A stretch of DNA of 64,000 bases from Paracidovorax wautersii (GCA_009912175.1 WNDQ01000006.1:41851-105850); one strand, 5' to 3'. Shown: positions 1-9,357, counted from the first letter of the stretch. A program made the numbers and translations. Notes: a model not told the origin generated them from the letters alone.

Positions 1-741
1 GTGCACTACGCCACCTCCGGCCCGCAGGCCGTGACGACCGCCAGCGACTGCAGCGTGCGCAGCGCCGCCCACACGCCGCTGACCGAGGGCCTGGACGCGC
101 TGCAACTGGCCGCGACCTTCGAGGCCGACCTGGCCGATGAGGCCTCCACGCGTGCGCTGGTGCCGCAGGTGGCGGCCCATTTCGGCCGGCTCGACGCGGT
201 GATCAACAGTGCCTCGGTGTTCGAGCACGACGACGCCGCCAGCTTCGGCCATGCCACCATGGCCCGCCACTGGCAGACCAACACGGCCGCGCCCATCCTG
301 CTGGCCAAGGCGCTGGAGATCCACCTGCGCGAGCGCACGGCGCTGGCCGATGCCACGCCCGAGCCGGGCCAGGCCTGCGTGGTCAACCTGCTCGACCAGA
401 AGCTGTGGAACCCCAACCCCGACTTCCTGAGCTACACGCTGTCCAAGGCCGCGCTCGAAGCGGCCACGACGCTGCTGGCGCAGGCGCTGGCGCCCACGCT
501 GCGTGTGGTCGGCGTGGCGCCGGGCCTGACCCTGCCCAGCCCCTATATGAATTCGCCCGAGCATTTCGAGTCGCTGCACCGCCTCTCGCCGCTGGGCCGC
601 TCTTCCACGCCGGCCGACGTGGCCGACGCCGTGGCCTTCGCGCTGCGCAACAAGGCCCTGACCGGCACCACGCTGCTGGTCGACGGCGGCCAGCACCTCA
701 TGAAGTTCGAGCGCGACTTCTCGCACATGCCACAGGCCTGA
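1..741 (+). CDS. SDR family oxidoreductase, pteridine-reductase-like (5' truncated by window)
   Basis: This is the C-terminal part (246 residues visible) of a short-chain dehydrogenase/reductase. The Rossmann glycine motif (TGxxxGxG) is missing, and the first visible residues look like the strand after it, so the true start lies before base 1. The catalytic YxxxK is seen as YTLSK at visible residues 145-149. An Asp sits exactly 13 residues before the Tyr, where most SDRs have Ser. That Asp-Tyr-Lys arrangement is the one known in pteridine reductases (PTR1/FolM), which reduce dihydropterins with NADPH. It lies 28 bp upstream of folB, which fits a role in pterin/folate metabolism. A general SDR is the fallback reading. 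Confidence 0.8.
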   Translation: MHYATSGPQAVTTASDCSVRSAAHTPLTEGLDALQLAATFEADLADEASTRALVPQVAAHFGRLDAVINSASVFEHDDAASFGHATMARHWQTNTAAPILLAKALEIHLRERTALADATPEPGQACVVNLLDQKLWNPNPDFLSYTLSKAALEAATTLLAQALAPTLRVVGVAPGLTLPSPYMNSPEHFESLHRLSPLGRSSTPADVADAVAFALRNKALTGTTLLVDGGQHLMKFERDFSHMPQA

Positions 742-769
742 TCCCCGCCAACACGAATCCCCAAGCATC

Positions 770-1135
770 ATGAGCAAAGGCACCCAGATCCTGACCCTGA
801 CCGGCTTGCGTTTCGACGCGAACCTGGGCATTCTCGACCACGAGAAAACCACGCCGCAGCCCATCCAGGTCGATGCCGAGCTCAACCTCGGCACCCAGCC
901 GCTGCACCCGAGCGACGACGACATCATGCATGTGCTGGACTACCGCAAAGTGCGCCAGATCATCATCGACGAATGCAACGCCGTGCACGTGAACCTGCTC
1001 GAATCGCTGATCGGCAAGGTCGCCCAGCGCCTGATGCTGCTGCCCGGCGTGGTCGGTGTGCGCGTGAAGATCGCCAAGCTCGAAATCTTCGACGACTGCG
1101 AAGTCGCCATCCGCATCGAATCCGGCCAGTGGTGA
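770..1135 (+). CDS. folB: Dihydroneopterin aldolase
   Basis: The 121-residue product has the full length of FolB. This cytosolic enzyme splits 7,8-dihydroneopterin into 6-hydroxymethyl-dihydropterin and glycolaldehyde in folate synthesis. The opening ITLTGLRF-like strand, the acidic segment around [11 protein letters not shown], and the late [18 protein letters not shown] strand match the family fold. It follows the SDR gene closely and precedes ttcA by 49 bp, so the three are probably co-transcribed. ATG start at 770 is the only sensible one. Confidence 0.9.
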   Translation: MSKGTQILTLTGLRFDANLGILDHEKTTPQPIQVDAELNLGTQPLHPSDDDIMHVLDYRKVRQIIIDECNAVHVNLLESLIGKVAQRLMLLPGVVGVRVKIAKLEIFDDCEVAIRIESGQW

Positions 1136-1184
1136 ACTGCCCCCTGCGCCTTTCCCTTCAGATATCCGTTTTTTCCGCTGCCCC

Positions 1185-2192
1185 ATGAACACCGCCACCT
1201 CCGCCTGGACCGCCGACGACACCGATGACCTTGCCGTCGCCATCGAGCCGACCGCTGCCGGCACCGACACGGCCGCCGCAACCGCGGCGGCGCGCGAACG
1301 CAAGATCGCCTTCGAGAACAAGAAGCTCGAAAAACGCCTGTGCCGGCAGGTCGGCCAGGCCATCGTCGACTTCAACATGATCGAGGACGGCGACAAGGTC
1401 ATGGTCTGCGTCTCGGGCGGCAAGGACAGCTACGGCCTGCTCGACATCCTGATGAAGCTGCGCCAGCGCGCGCCCATTCGCTTCGACCTGATCGCCGTCA
1501 ACCTCGACCAGAAGCAGCCGGGCTTCCCGGCCGATGTGCTGCCGCGCTACCTGGAATCGGTGGGCGTGCCCTTTCACATCGAGACGCAGGACACCTACTC
1601 CATCGTCAAGCAGAAGATCCCCGAGGGCAAGACGATGTGCAGCCTGTGCAGCCGGCTGCGCCGCGGCATCCTGTACCGCGTGGCGACCGAGCTGGGCGCC
1701 ACCAAGGTCGCGCTCGGCCATCACCGCGACGACATGCTGCAGACGCTGTTCCTCAACATGTTCTTCGGCGGCAAGCTCAAGGGCATGCCGCCCAAGCTGG
1801 CCAGCGACAACGGCGAGCACATGATCATCCGCCCGCTGGCCTACGTCGACGAAAAAGACCCCACGCGCTGGGCGCAGGTGCGCGACTACCCGATCATTCC
1901 CTGCACGCTGTGCGGCAGCCAGGAAAACCTGCAGCGCAAGCAGGTCGGCAACATGCTGCGCGACTGGGAAAAGCAGTACCCCGGCCACATCGAGAACATG
2001 CTGACCGCGCTGCAGAACGTGGTGCCCTCGCACCTGATGGACCGCACGCTGCACGACTTCGCCGGCCTCAAGACCACGGGCCGCGCCAACCCCGAAGGCG
2101 ACAAGGCCTTCGACCCCGAGAGCTTCGACGAAACACCCGCCAGCGGCCGCGCGCCGAACGGCCTGCCGGCCGTGCAGGTGATCAAGCTCTGA
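1185..2192 (+). CDS. ttcA: tRNA 2-thiocytidine(32) synthetase TtcA
   Basis: TtcA places sulfur on cytidine 32 of certain tRNAs, using ATP and a [4Fe-4S] cluster. The product has 335 residues. The PP-loop SGGKDS is at about residues 77-82, and two CxxC pairs (CSLC near 152, CTLC near 240) are where the family binds its cluster. The N-terminal 45 residues are Ala/Thr-rich and look like a lineage-specific extension compared with the roughly 310-residue enterobacterial enzyme. A start further in is possible, but ATG 1185 is the first in frame after folB. Confidence 0.93.
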   Translation: MNTATSAWTADDTDDLAVAIEPTAAGTDTAAATAAARERKIAFENKKLEKRLCRQVGQAIVDFNMIEDGDKVMVCVSGGKDSYGLLDILMKLRQRAPIRFDLIAVNLDQKQPGFPADVLPRYLESVGVPFHIETQDTYSIVKQKIPEGKTMCSLCSRLRRGILYRVATELGATKVALGHHRDDMLQTLFLNMFFGGKLKGMPPKLASDNGEHMIIRPLAYVDEKDPTRWAQVRDYPIIPCTLCGSQENLQRKQVGNMLRDWEKQYPGHIENMLTALQNVVPSHLMDRTLHDFAGLKTTGRANPEGDKAFDPESFDETPASGRAPNGLPAVQVIKL

Positions 2193-2223
2193 GCCTTTCG
2201 CCGCCACCGCCAGGAGCCCTTCG

Positions 2224-2874
2224 ATGAACACCGCGTCCCGCCACACCCCTCTTTCATCGCTGGGCCGCTGGCTGCCGATCCTGGCCGCCGCCGCGCTGCT
2301 GTCGGCGTGCGCGGCCACGCAACTGCAGACCAACGTGCAGGCCTACTCCACGCTGCAGGCCCTGCCCGCGCAGGCGAACGACCGCACCTACCGCTTCGAG
2401 CGCCTGCCCTCGCAGCAGGCCGACGCCGGCCAGGACGACCTGGAGCGGCAGGCGCGTGTGGCGCTGCAGAAGATCGGCCTGGCGCTGGCGGGTTCGCCCG
2501 ATGCGCCGACCGCCCAGCGGCCGCGCTACAGCGTGCAGGTGCAGTTGCGCCAGACCGTGCTGCCGCTCGACCCCTACGGTTTCTACGGCCCTGACCCGTT
2601 CTGGGGTCGGGGCTGGGGCCCCGGCTTTTACGGCGCCTGGGCCGGCCCCTTCTGGTCGTCGGGCCGAACCGAAACACGCAGCGAACTGACACTGCTGCTG
2701 CGCGACCTGACCAACGGCCAGGTCGTCTTCGAAGGGCATGCCGTGCACAGCGACCTGCCGGTGGCGCGCAACGTGCTCGTGCCAGCCCTGCTGGACGCGG
2801 CCCTGCGCGACTTTCCCCAACCGCCGGCGGGCACCCGCCAGGTCATCGTGCCGCTGCCGGCGGCCACACGCTAA
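2224..2874 (+). CDS. DUF4136 domain lipoprotein
   Basis: The 216-residue protein begins with a lipoprotein signal: a hydrophobic stretch (WLPILAAAALL) followed by the lipobox LSAC with Cys at residue 29. The mature part resembles DUF4136 proteins, beginning with YRFERLPS and running through a beta-rich domain. It has a Gly/Tyr/Trp/Pro-rich loop at about residues 118-145 (FYGPDPFWGRGWGPGFYG). It should be anchored to the inner leaflet of the outer membrane. Function is unknown for the family. It starts 31 bp after ttcA and ends 12 bp before the phosphatase gene, so an operon is likely. Confidence 0.8.
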   Translation: MNTASRHTPLSSLGRWLPILAAAALLSACAATQLQTNVQAYSTLQALPAQANDRTYRFERLPSQQADAGQDDLERQARVALQKIGLALAGSPDAPTAQRPRYSVQVQLRQTVLPLDPYGFYGPDPFWGRGWGPGFYGAWAGPFWSSGRTETRSELTLLLRDLTNGQVVFEGHAVHSDLPVARNVLVPALLDAALRDFPQPPAGTRQVIVPLPAATR

Positions 2875-2886
2875 GCGCTGGACGCC

Positions 2887-3528
2887 ATGAATTTCACCCG
2901 CCTCATCGCCGTGCGCCACGGCGAAACCGCCTGGAACGTCGACACCCGCATCCAGAGCCATCTCGACATTCCGCTCAACGACACCGGCCTGTGGCAGGCA
3001 CGCCAGGTGGCGCAGGCCCTGCTGCACGAGGACATCCACGCCATCTACACCAGCGACCTGCGGCGCGCCGCCCAGACCGCACGCCATGTGGGCGAAGCCA
3101 AGGCGCTGCCCGTGCATGACGAACTGGCCTTGCGCGAACGCGGCTTTGGCGAGTTCGAAGGGCAGACCTATGCCGAAATCCAGGAACGCTGGCCCGAGGA
3201 ATCCGTACGCTGGCGCAAGCGCGATCCGCATTTCGCCCCGCCCGGCGGCGGCGAATCGCTGCTCGTCTTCGGCGACCGCATCCTGCAGGCGGTCCACCGG
3301 CTGGCCGCACGACATGCGGGCCAGCAGATCCTGCTGGTCGCCCACGGCGGCGTGATGGACGTGCTCTACCGCGCCGCCACCCACCTGGACGTGCAGGCCC
3401 CGCGCAGCTGGCACCTGGGCAACGCCGCCATCAACCGCCTGCTGTGGACACCCGACGGCCTGAGCCTGGTCGGCTGGGCCGACACCCAGCACCTCGAAGA
3501 CGGTACGCGCGACGAGACCACGGCCTGA
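2887..3528 (+). CDS. Histidine phosphatase family protein (GpmB-like)
   Basis: The 213-residue protein carries the RHGET phosphohistidine motif at residues 10-14. It also has the second catalytic histidine in VAHGG near residue 151, which defines the phosphoglycerate mutase/acid phosphatase branch. The order and length fit bacterial cofactor-dependent phosphatases annotated as GpmB or CobC. The substrate cannot be read from sequence: a phosphoglycerate mutase role is possible but not shown, and the family is often a general phosphatase. It is tightly packed between the DUF4136 lipoprotein and the Sir2 gene. Confidence 0.85.
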   Translation: MNFTRLIAVRHGETAWNVDTRIQSHLDIPLNDTGLWQARQVAQALLHEDIHAIYTSDLRRAAQTARHVGEAKALPVHDELALRERGFGEFEGQTYAEIQERWPEESVRWRKRDPHFAPPGGGESLLVFGDRILQAVHRLAARHAGQQILLVAHGGVMDVLYRAATHLDVQAPRSWHLGNAAINRLLWTPDGLSLVGWADTQHLEDGTRDETTA

Positions 3529-3544
3529 CGGGACGCGCCCCTCC

Positions 3545-4414
3545 GTGACCGACGCAGCCGCCCTCTTCTCCACCGACCGGCGGCCTGCCGCGGCCAGTGA
3601 CTGGCCCGCCCTCTTCGCGCGCCACACGCGCTGGATGGTGCTGACCGGCGCGGGCGTGAGCACCGACTCCGGCATTCCCGACTACCGCGACCGCGAAGGC
3701 GGCTGGAAACGCCCCGCGCCCATTCAGTTCGGCCCCTTCATGCGCGATCCGCTGGTGCGCGCCCGCTACTGGGCACGCAGCCTGCTGGGCTGGCGATTCT
3801 TCGGCCAGGCCGGCCCCAATGCCGCCCACCAGGCGCTGGCGCAACTGGAACAGGCCGGACGCATCGGCCTGCTGCTCACCCAGAACGTCGACGGCCTGCA
3901 CCAGGCCGCCGGCAGCCAGCGCGTGCTGGAACTGCATGGCGGGCTGGCGCGCGTGCGTTGCATGGGCTGCGGCGCGTTGTCGCTGCGCGCGGACCTGCAG
4001 CCCGAACTGCAGCGGCGCAACCCCGGCTGGGCACGACTCACGGCCACCATGGCGCCCGACGGCGATGCCGACCTCGAAGGCCGCGATTTCTCGACCTTCG
4101 ACGTGCCGCCCTGCCCGGTCTGCGATGGCATCCTCAAACCCGATGTGGTGTTCTACGGCGAATCGGTCCCGGCCGAACGCCATGTCGCCGCGCAGGCGGC
4201 GCTGGCGGCCTGCGACGGCTTGCTGGTGCTGGGCTCGTCGCTGATGGTGCAGTCAAGCTACCGCTACGCCGTGGCCGCGCACGCGACGGGCAAACCGGTG
4301 GTGGCGGTCAACCTCGGGCGCACACGCGCCGACGATCTGCTGAGCTTCAAGCTCGAAACGCCGGTGGCTGCCGCACTGGCGGCGGTATTGCCCGCCGCCA
4401 GTGCGGCAGCCTGA
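3545..4414 (+). CDS. Sir2-family NAD-dependent protein deacylase
   Basis: This 289-residue sirtuin has the NAD-binding GAGVSTDSGIPDYRD motif near residue 37, QNVDGLH near 117, and the catalytic His in ELHG. Two Zn-binding Cys pairs, CMGC and CPVC, follow. The two pairs are separated by an unusually long loop of about 45 residues, as in class II (SIRT4-like) sirtuins. Sirtuins remove acyl groups from lysine using NAD. The start is GTG at 3545, 16 bp after the phosphatase stop. The gene converges tail to tail with the next one, with only 2 bp between the two stop codons. Confidence 0.9.
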   Translation: MTDAAALFSTDRRPAAASDWPALFARHTRWMVLTGAGVSTDSGIPDYRDREGGWKRPAPIQFGPFMRDPLVRARYWARSLLGWRFFGQAGPNAAHQALAQLEQAGRIGLLLTQNVDGLHQAAGSQRVLELHGGLARVRCMGCGALSLRADLQPELQRRNPGWARLTATMAPDGDADLEGRDFSTFDVPPCPVCDGILKPDVVFYGESVPAERHVAAQAALAACDGLLVLGSSLMVQSSYRYAVAAHATGKPVVAVNLGRTRADDLLSFKLETPVAAALAAVLPAASAAA

Positions 4415-4416
4415 AT

Positions 4417-4605
4417 TCAGGCCGGATTGGCCAGCAGCCGCTCGATCGCCAGTCCGGCGAAAAAGCCGAGCGCGGCGATGACGGTCCACTTGGACACCGT
4501 CAGCCCCAAGCGCTTGTAGCGCGGCTTGCCCGTGGCGCCATAGGCCGCGAACAAGGCCGCAGCCACCGCCAGCAGCAAAAAGAGGACGATGCGGAAAAGC
4601 AGCAC
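4417..4605 (-). CDS. Small membrane protein, 62 aa, unknown function
   Basis: A short reading frame begins with GTG at 4605, just after the lpxC stop at 4620. It encodes about 62 residues: a hydrophobic segment (residues 3-21), a basic loop (KPRYKRLG), and a second hydrophobic segment (about 40-57). That predicts two membrane passes. It sits in the same direction and position as small unannotated genes that commonly follow lpxC in this group of bacteria. No function is recognised. The start is inferred, since no ATG is in frame before the hydrophobic part. Confidence 0.5.
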   Translation of the reverse strand: MLLFRIVLFLLLAVAAALFAAYGATGKPRYKRLGLTVSKWTVIAALGFFAGLAIERLLANPA

Positions 4606-4619
4606 GGCCGGGCGCCTGA

Positions 4620-5543
4620 CTACCAGGCGCGGGCCAGCTGCACGAAGCCGCGCGGCGCGCGCGCGGCGTCCTGGAAGGTCACGACCTCGTAGGCGGTTTC
4701 GTCGGCCAGCAGCACACGCAGCAGCTTGTTGTTGAGCGCGTGGCCCGAGCGGAAGGCGCTGTAGGCGGCCAGCAGCGGCTTGCCGACCACGTACAGGTCG
4801 CCGATGGCGTCGAGGATCTTGTGCTTGGCGAACTCGTCGTCGTAGCGCAGGCCCTCGGCGTTGAGCACCTTGTAGTCGTCCATCACGATGGCGTTGTCGA
4901 GCCCACCGCCCAGCGCCAGGCCGTGCGTGCGCAGCATCTCGACGTCCTTGGTGAAACCGAAGGTGCGCGCACGCGCGATGTCGCGTGTGTAGTTGCCCTC
5001 GGACAGGTCGAACTCGACGCTCTGGCCCGTGGAGTCCACCACGGGGTGGTGGAATTCGATGTCGAAACGCAGCTTGTAGCCGTGGTAGGGCTCCAGGCGC
5101 GCCCACTTGAGGCTGTGGCCCTCGCCCTCGCGGATCTCGACCGGCTTGAGCACACGGATGAAACGTTTGGGCGCGTTCTGCAGCTCGATGCCAGCACTCT
5201 GCAGCAGGAACACAAAAGCCGCGGCCGAGCCGTCGAGGATGGGCACTTCGTCGGCCGTGATGTCGACATACAGGTTGTCGATGCCCAGGCCCGCAAACGC
5301 CGACATCAGATGCTCGGTCGTCTGCACCTTGGCGTCACCCGCCGAGATGGTCGTGGCCATGCGCGTGTCGGTCACCGACAGCGCATTGACGGGAATGTCG
5401 ACCGGCACAGGCAGGTCCACCCGGCGAAACACGATGCCCGTGTCGGGCTGGGCCGGGCGCAGCGTGATTTCCACACGCTGTCCGCTGTGCACGCCCACGC
5501 CCACGGCGCGGGTGATGGTCTTGAGGGTACGTTGTTGCAGCAC
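4620..5543 (-). CDS. lpxC: UDP-3-O-acyl-N-acetylglucosamine deacetylase LpxC
   Basis: LpxC removes acetate from UDP-3-O-acyl-GlcNAc and is the committed step of lipid A synthesis in the cytoplasm. The 307 residues are full length. Zn ligands are visible in EHLMSA (His near 78) and in HKILD, which supplies His and Asp near 238-242. The catalytic base lies in SGHALNN. It closes the dcw cluster after ftsZ, its usual place in beta- and gammaproteobacteria, but is separated from ftsZ by 300 bp holding a repeat, so it may have its own promoter. Confidence 0.97.
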   Translation of the reverse strand: MLQQRTLKTITRAVGVGVHSGQRVEITLRPAQPDTGIVFRRVDLPVPVDIPVNALSVTDTRMATTISAGDAKVQTTEHLMSAFAGLGIDNLYVDITADEVPILDGSAAAFVFLLQSAGIELQNAPKRFIRVLKPVEIREGEGHSLKWARLEPYHGYKLRFDIEFHHPVVDSTGQSVEFDLSEGNYTRDIARARTFGFTKDVEMLRTHGLALGGGLDNAIVMDDYKVLNAEGLRYDDEFAKHKILDAIGDLYVVGKPLLAAYSAFRSGHALNNKLLRVLLADETAYEVVTFQDAARAPRGFVQLARAW

Positions 5544-5843
5544 GGGGTGGATTTTAATCGAGCAGGCCCCCGCACCCGTGCGGGGACCGACGCTCCACGG
5601 CCTAATTCGCCGATAGCCTGAGACTAAGCAAGCCCAGGGCGCTCCCCAAGCGAAAGCGCTGCGGCCTCAGCCCCTGGTGGCCTTTCAAGTCACAGCGTGG
5701 ACGGGCTTTGCCCGTTCACGGCTGTGGCCCCCTGGGGGCTGAGGGCCGCGGCTCCAAGTCTGCCTGCGCAGACTTGGACGGACCGAAGAGCCCCGGCCTC
5801 TGGCCGGGAGCGCTGGGCGGACAGGCGCTTCGGGGGATCTCAA
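5544..5843. other. ftsZ-lpxC intergenic region
   Basis: This 300-bp stretch has no credible gene. The ftsZ-proximal part (about 5680-5843) is a palindromic intergenic repeat, also found after dksA. The lpxC-proximal part (5544-5640) is where an lpxC promoter would be expected. I see no strong -35/-10 pair there. Confidence 0.6.
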
Positions 5844-5846
5844 TCA
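5680..5846 (-). repeat. Intergenic hairpin repeat, family 1, copy A
   Basis: Bases 5680-5752 match 26157-26215 almost base for base, including GGACGGGCTTTGCCCGTTCA, which is itself a short hairpin, and CCCCCTGGGGG. The terminal block CAGGCGCTTCGGGGGA (5823 on) matches 26224 on. Copy A carries about 70 bp of extra sequence between the blocks. Read on the minus strand, the repeat begins right at the ftsZ stop codon. Confidence 0.75.
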
Positions 5847-7046
5847 ATCAGCCTGGCGACGCAGAAACGCCGGAATCTCGAAGTCTTCCATGCCACCCGA
5901 AGCCAGCGCGTCGACCTTGGCCGCGGCCTGGGTGCGGTTGGTGCGCCAGACACTGGGCACGGCCGAGTTCGCGTAGTCGGCCTGTTGCACGCCCGCGGGG
6001 GCATGGCCGCCGAAGGCTGCGGCGGGCAGGCCGTCGGTGCCGGTGCCGCGCAGGACTTCGAGCACGGGCTGCTGGCGGCGCGCCTGGCCGCGGCTCAGGC
6101 CGGTGGCGACCACGGTCACGCGGATCTGGTCGCCCAGGCTGTCGTCGTAGGCGGTGCCGTAGATCACGTGGGCTTCGGACGAGGCATAGGCACGGATGGT
6201 GTTCATCGCGAGCTTGGACTCCGACAGCTTGAGCGAGCCCTTGGCCGCCGAGATCAGCACCAGCACGCCCTTGGCGCCCGACAGGTCTATGCCTTCGAGC
6301 AGCGGGCAGGCCACGGCCTGTTCGGCCGCGATGCGGGCGCGGTCCGGGCCGTCGGCCACGGCCGTGCCCATCATGGCCTTGCCGGGCTCGCCCATGACGG
6401 TGCGCACGTCTTCGAAGTCGACGTTGACGTGGCCCGGCACGTTGATGATCTCGGCAATACCGCCCACGGCGTTCTTGAGCACGTCGTTGGCCTGCGCGAA
6501 GGCTTCGTCCTGGGTGATGTCGTCACCCAGCACGTCCAGCAGCTTCTCGTTGAGCACCACGATCAGCGAGTCGACGTTGGCTTCCAGCTCCTGCAGGCCC
6601 TGGTCGGCGTTGGTCATGCGGCGACCACCTTCCCAGTCGAAGGGCTTGGTGACCACGCCCACCGTCAGGATGCCCATGTCCTTGGCAACTCGCGCGATGA
6701 TGGGCGCCGCGCCCGTGCCGGTGCCACCGCCCATGCCGGCGGTGATGAACAGCATGTGCGCGCCCGCGATGGCGTTGCGGATGTCTTCTTCCGCGGCCAG
6801 CGCCGCTTCGCGGCCCTTGTCGGGCTTGCTGCCCGCGCCCAGGCCGTTGGTGCCCAATTGGATGAGCTTGTGCGCCGACGAGCGCGTGAGCGCCTGTGCG
6901 TCGGTGTTGGCGCAGACGAATTCCACGCCTTGCACCTTGGTGTCGATCATGTGCTCGACGGCATTGCCGCCGCCCCCTCCCACGCCGATCACCTTGATCT
7001 GGGTGCCTTGGTTGAATTCTTCCACTTCAATCATTTCGATGGGCAT
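5844..7046 (-). CDS. ftsZ: Cell division GTPase FtsZ
   Basis: The tubulin-like GTPase polymerises into the Z ring at midcell. The 400-residue product has the N-terminal GGGGGNAVEHM nucleotide loop, the tubulin signature GGGTGTGAAP near residues 104-113, and an extended linker. The C-terminal conserved peptide EIPAFLRRQ binds FtsA and ZipA-type partners. Start ATG 7046 gives the usual MPIEMIEVEEF opening. It follows ftsA after 240 bp, a gap that commonly carries ftsZ promoters. Confidence 0.98.
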   Translation of the reverse strand: MPIEMIEVEEFNQGTQIKVIGVGGGGGNAVEHMIDTKVQGVEFVCANTDAQALTRSSAHKLIQLGTNGLGAGSKPDKGREAALAAEEDIRNAIAGAHMLFITAGMGGGTGTGAAPIIARVAKDMGILTVGVVTKPFDWEGGRRMTNADQGLQELEANVDSLIVVLNEKLLDVLGDDITQDEAFAQANDVLKNAVGGIAEIINVPGHVNVDFEDVRTVMGEPGKAMMGTAVADGPDRARIAAEQAVACPLLEGIDLSGAKGVLVLISAAKGSLKLSESKLAMNTIRAYASSEAHVIYGTAYDDSLGDQIRVTVVATGLSRGQARRQQPVLEVLRGTGTDGLPAAAFGGHAPAGVQQADYANSAVPSVWRTNRTQAAAKVDALASGGMEDFEIPAFLRRQAD

Positions 7047-7286
7047 GTTGGTTCTCCTGAAAGTGTGCTGCGATGTTCTGAACTGAAACGGTCTCGATCC
7101 TTCGGGTCCTGCCGCCTGGCGGGCTGCTGCGTGCGCTTGCGTGCAACGCGACGGGGGGCGGGGTCCCCGGCGGCGCCAGCCAAGGCCAGCGCCAGCGCCA
7201 GAACCATCGGTCGCGCCAGGGCGGATGGCTCCTGCTCCGGTTGAGAAAGCGTTTGCTGTGCATGGTTCCGGCTTGCTTGCAATTGG

Positions 7287-8516
7287 TTAGAAAGTCCGCC
7301 CGAACCAGTCCTTGAGCTGGCCGAAGACGTTCTGCACGGGCGAGGCCTTCTGCGCCACCTTGTGGCCGCGCAGGCGGCTCAGGCGCGCCTCTTCCATCAG
7401 GCCCATCACCGTGGAGGCGCGCGGCTGCGCAACCATGTCGGAGAGGGCCTTGGTGTACTGCGGCATGCCGCGGCGCACGGGCTTGAGGAAGATGTCCTCG
7501 CCCAGCTCCACCATGCCCTGCATGACGGCGCTGCCGCCCGTGATGACGATGCCCGAGGACAGCATCTCCTCGTAGCCCGATTCGCGGATGACCTGCTGCA
7601 CCAGCGAGTAGATTTCTTCGACGCGCGGCTCGATCACGCCGGCCAGCACCTGGCGGCTGAGCATGCGCGGGCCGCGGTCGCCCAGGCCCGGCACCTCGAC
7701 CTGCGTGTCGGGGTCGGCCAGCAGCTGCTTGGCGCAGCCGTGGTCGACCTTGATGTCCTCGGCGTCCTTGGTCGGCGTGCGCAGCGCCATGGCGATGTCG
7801 CTGGTGATGAGGTCGCCCGCGATCGGGATCACCGAGGTGTAGCGGATCGCGCCGCCCGAAAACACCGCCACGTCGGTCGTGCCCGCGCCGATGTCGACCA
7901 GCGCCACGCCCAGTTCCATTTCATCTTCGGTCAGCACCGACAGGCTCGAGGCCAGCGGGTTGAGCATGAGCTGGTCGACCTCCAGGCCGCAGCGGCGCAC
8001 GCACTTGACGATGTTCTCGGCCGCGCTCTGCGCGCCGGTGACGATGTGCACCTTGGCTTCCAGGCGGATGCCGCTCATGCCGATGGGTTCACGCACGTCC
8101 TGGCCGTCGATCACGAATTCCTGCGGCTCGACCAGCAGCAGCCGCTGGTCGGTGGAGATGTTGATGGCCTTGGCGGTCTCGACCACCCGCGCGACGTCGG
8201 CGGCGCTGACCTCGCGGTCCTTGATGGCCACCATGCCGCTGGAGTTGATGCCGCGGATGTGGCTGCCCGTGATGCCGGTGTAGACCCGCGTGATCTTGCA
8301 GTCGGCCATCAGCTCGGCCTCTTTCAAGGCCTGCTGGATGCTGGCCACCGTGGCATCGATGTTGACCACGACACCGCGCTTGAGCCCGTTGCTGGGCGCC
8401 ACGCCCAGGCCGACCAGCTTGAGCTCTCCGCCCGGCAGGATCTCGGCCACGACCGCCATGATCTTGCTGGTGCCGATGTCCAGTCCCACCACGATGTCTT
8501 TGTAGTCTTTTGCCAT
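7287..8516 (-). CDS. ftsA: Cell division protein FtsA
   Basis: This actin-like ATPase tethers FtsZ to the membrane and recruits later divisome proteins. It is full length at 409 residues. It opens with DYKDIVVGLDIGTSK (phosphate 1 motif) and carries VDIGAGTTDVAVF (phosphate 2) and IVITGGSAVMQG (adenosine motif). The C-terminal NVFGQLKDWFGRTF has the amphipathic helix character needed for membrane binding. It lies 36 bp after the ftsQ stop proposed below. Confidence 0.98.
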   Translation of the reverse strand: MAKDYKDIVVGLDIGTSKIMAVVAEILPGGELKLVGLGVAPSNGLKRGVVVNIDATVASIQQALKEAELMADCKITRVYTGITGSHIRGINSSGMVAIKDREVSAADVARVVETAKAINISTDQRLLLVEPQEFVIDGQDVREPIGMSGIRLEAKVHIVTGAQSAAENIVKCVRRCGLEVDQLMLNPLASSLSVLTEDEMELGVALVDIGAGTTDVAVFSGGAIRYTSVIPIAGDLITSDIAMALRTPTKDAEDIKVDHGCAKQLLADPDTQVEVPGLGDRGPRMLSRQVLAGVIEPRVEEIYSLVQQVIRESGYEEMLSSGIVITGGSAVMQGMVELGEDIFLKPVRRGMPQYTKALSDMVAQPRASTVMGLMEEARLSRLRGHKVAQKASPVQNVFGQLKDWFGRTF

Positions 8517-8552
8517 ATGCGTTGATTCCGTTTGACTCTGTGCGGATTGCCT

Positions 8553-9357
8553 CTAGCGGCGCCCCGTTTTTTTGCTCTCGCCCCGTCGTCACGCCCGCCA
8601 GCTTGAGCGCGTAGCCGTCGGCGTAGCGCAGGTCGGCCGTCTCGATGTGCTCCGAGCGCGTGCGTCCGTACTTGGCCCCCGCCTGCGCGAAGGTGCCCAC
8701 GAAGCGCTGCACGCGCGCGGTGATCTGTTCGTCGCTGCCGCGCCCGATCTCGATGCGCGCGCCGCTGGCCATGCTGGCCTGCCAGCCGCCATGCACCGAC
8801 AGGGTGAGCGACTTCATCGGCTGCTTCAGGCCGTCCTGCAGCAGCGGCGCCAGCAGCCTGGACATGCGCAGCACCTCGGGCGCCGTGCCCGCCGGGCCAT
8901 CGAGCAGGACCAGGTTCTCGCCCTCGACATCGGCCAGGCTCGCCTCGAACACCTCGCCAAAGCTGTTGACCAGGGTCGACTTCTCGGCCGGGCCCCAATA
9001 GGCGGCGGGCTGGTGCTCCTGCAGCACCACTTCCAGTTCGTCGGGAAAGGCGCGCCGCACCACGGCCTGCCGCACCCACGGCAGGCTCTCGAACACCTCG
9101 CGCGTGCGGGCCAGATCGAGGGTGAAGAAATTGCCGGCCAGCCGGCTCGCGACCTGTGCGTGCACGGCCGCGGCGCTCTGGCGGTCCACATCGCCCTGCA
9201 GCACGACGTCGCGCAGGTCGAACACCGGCTGCCGCACCACCCAGCTCACGGCCGCGCCCGCGCACAGCAGCGCCGCCGCGGCAAACAGCAGCGACGCCAG
9301 CCCGTTCATGAAACGGACGTCGAAGGGCTGGGGCTGGGGCGGCCAGGGCCTGTTCAC
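8553..9357 (-). CDS. ftsQ: Cell division protein FtsQ, apparent 1-base frameshift near the 3' end
   Basis: FtsQ is a bitopic inner-membrane protein linking early and late divisome parts. GTG 9357 overlaps the ddl stop (GTGA). A membrane segment is near residues 18-38, followed by a POTRA region ([13 protein letters not shown]) and the FtsQ beta domain ending [12 protein letters not shown]. As given, the frame has no stop after that and would run on into ftsA to about 8089. Removing one base from the run of seven T at 8567-8573 (plus strand) yields an ending EQKTGRR and a stop at 8553. I use that end: 805 bp, one more than a whole number of codons. A sequencing or assembly slip is the simplest cause; a true C-terminal frameshift is the alternative. 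Confidence 0.85.

Noticed and set aside
7031..7282. Minus-strand frames of about 80 codons between ftsA and ftsZ
   Set aside because: They are Arg/Pro/Ala-rich, run into the ftsZ start in another frame, and resemble no family. They look like high-GC shadow frames.
8089..8552. Extension of the ftsQ frame through ftsA, as an uninterrupted long protein
   Set aside because: It would overlap most of the start of the well-conserved ftsA and has no FtsQ-like content. A one-base homopolymer slip explains it better.
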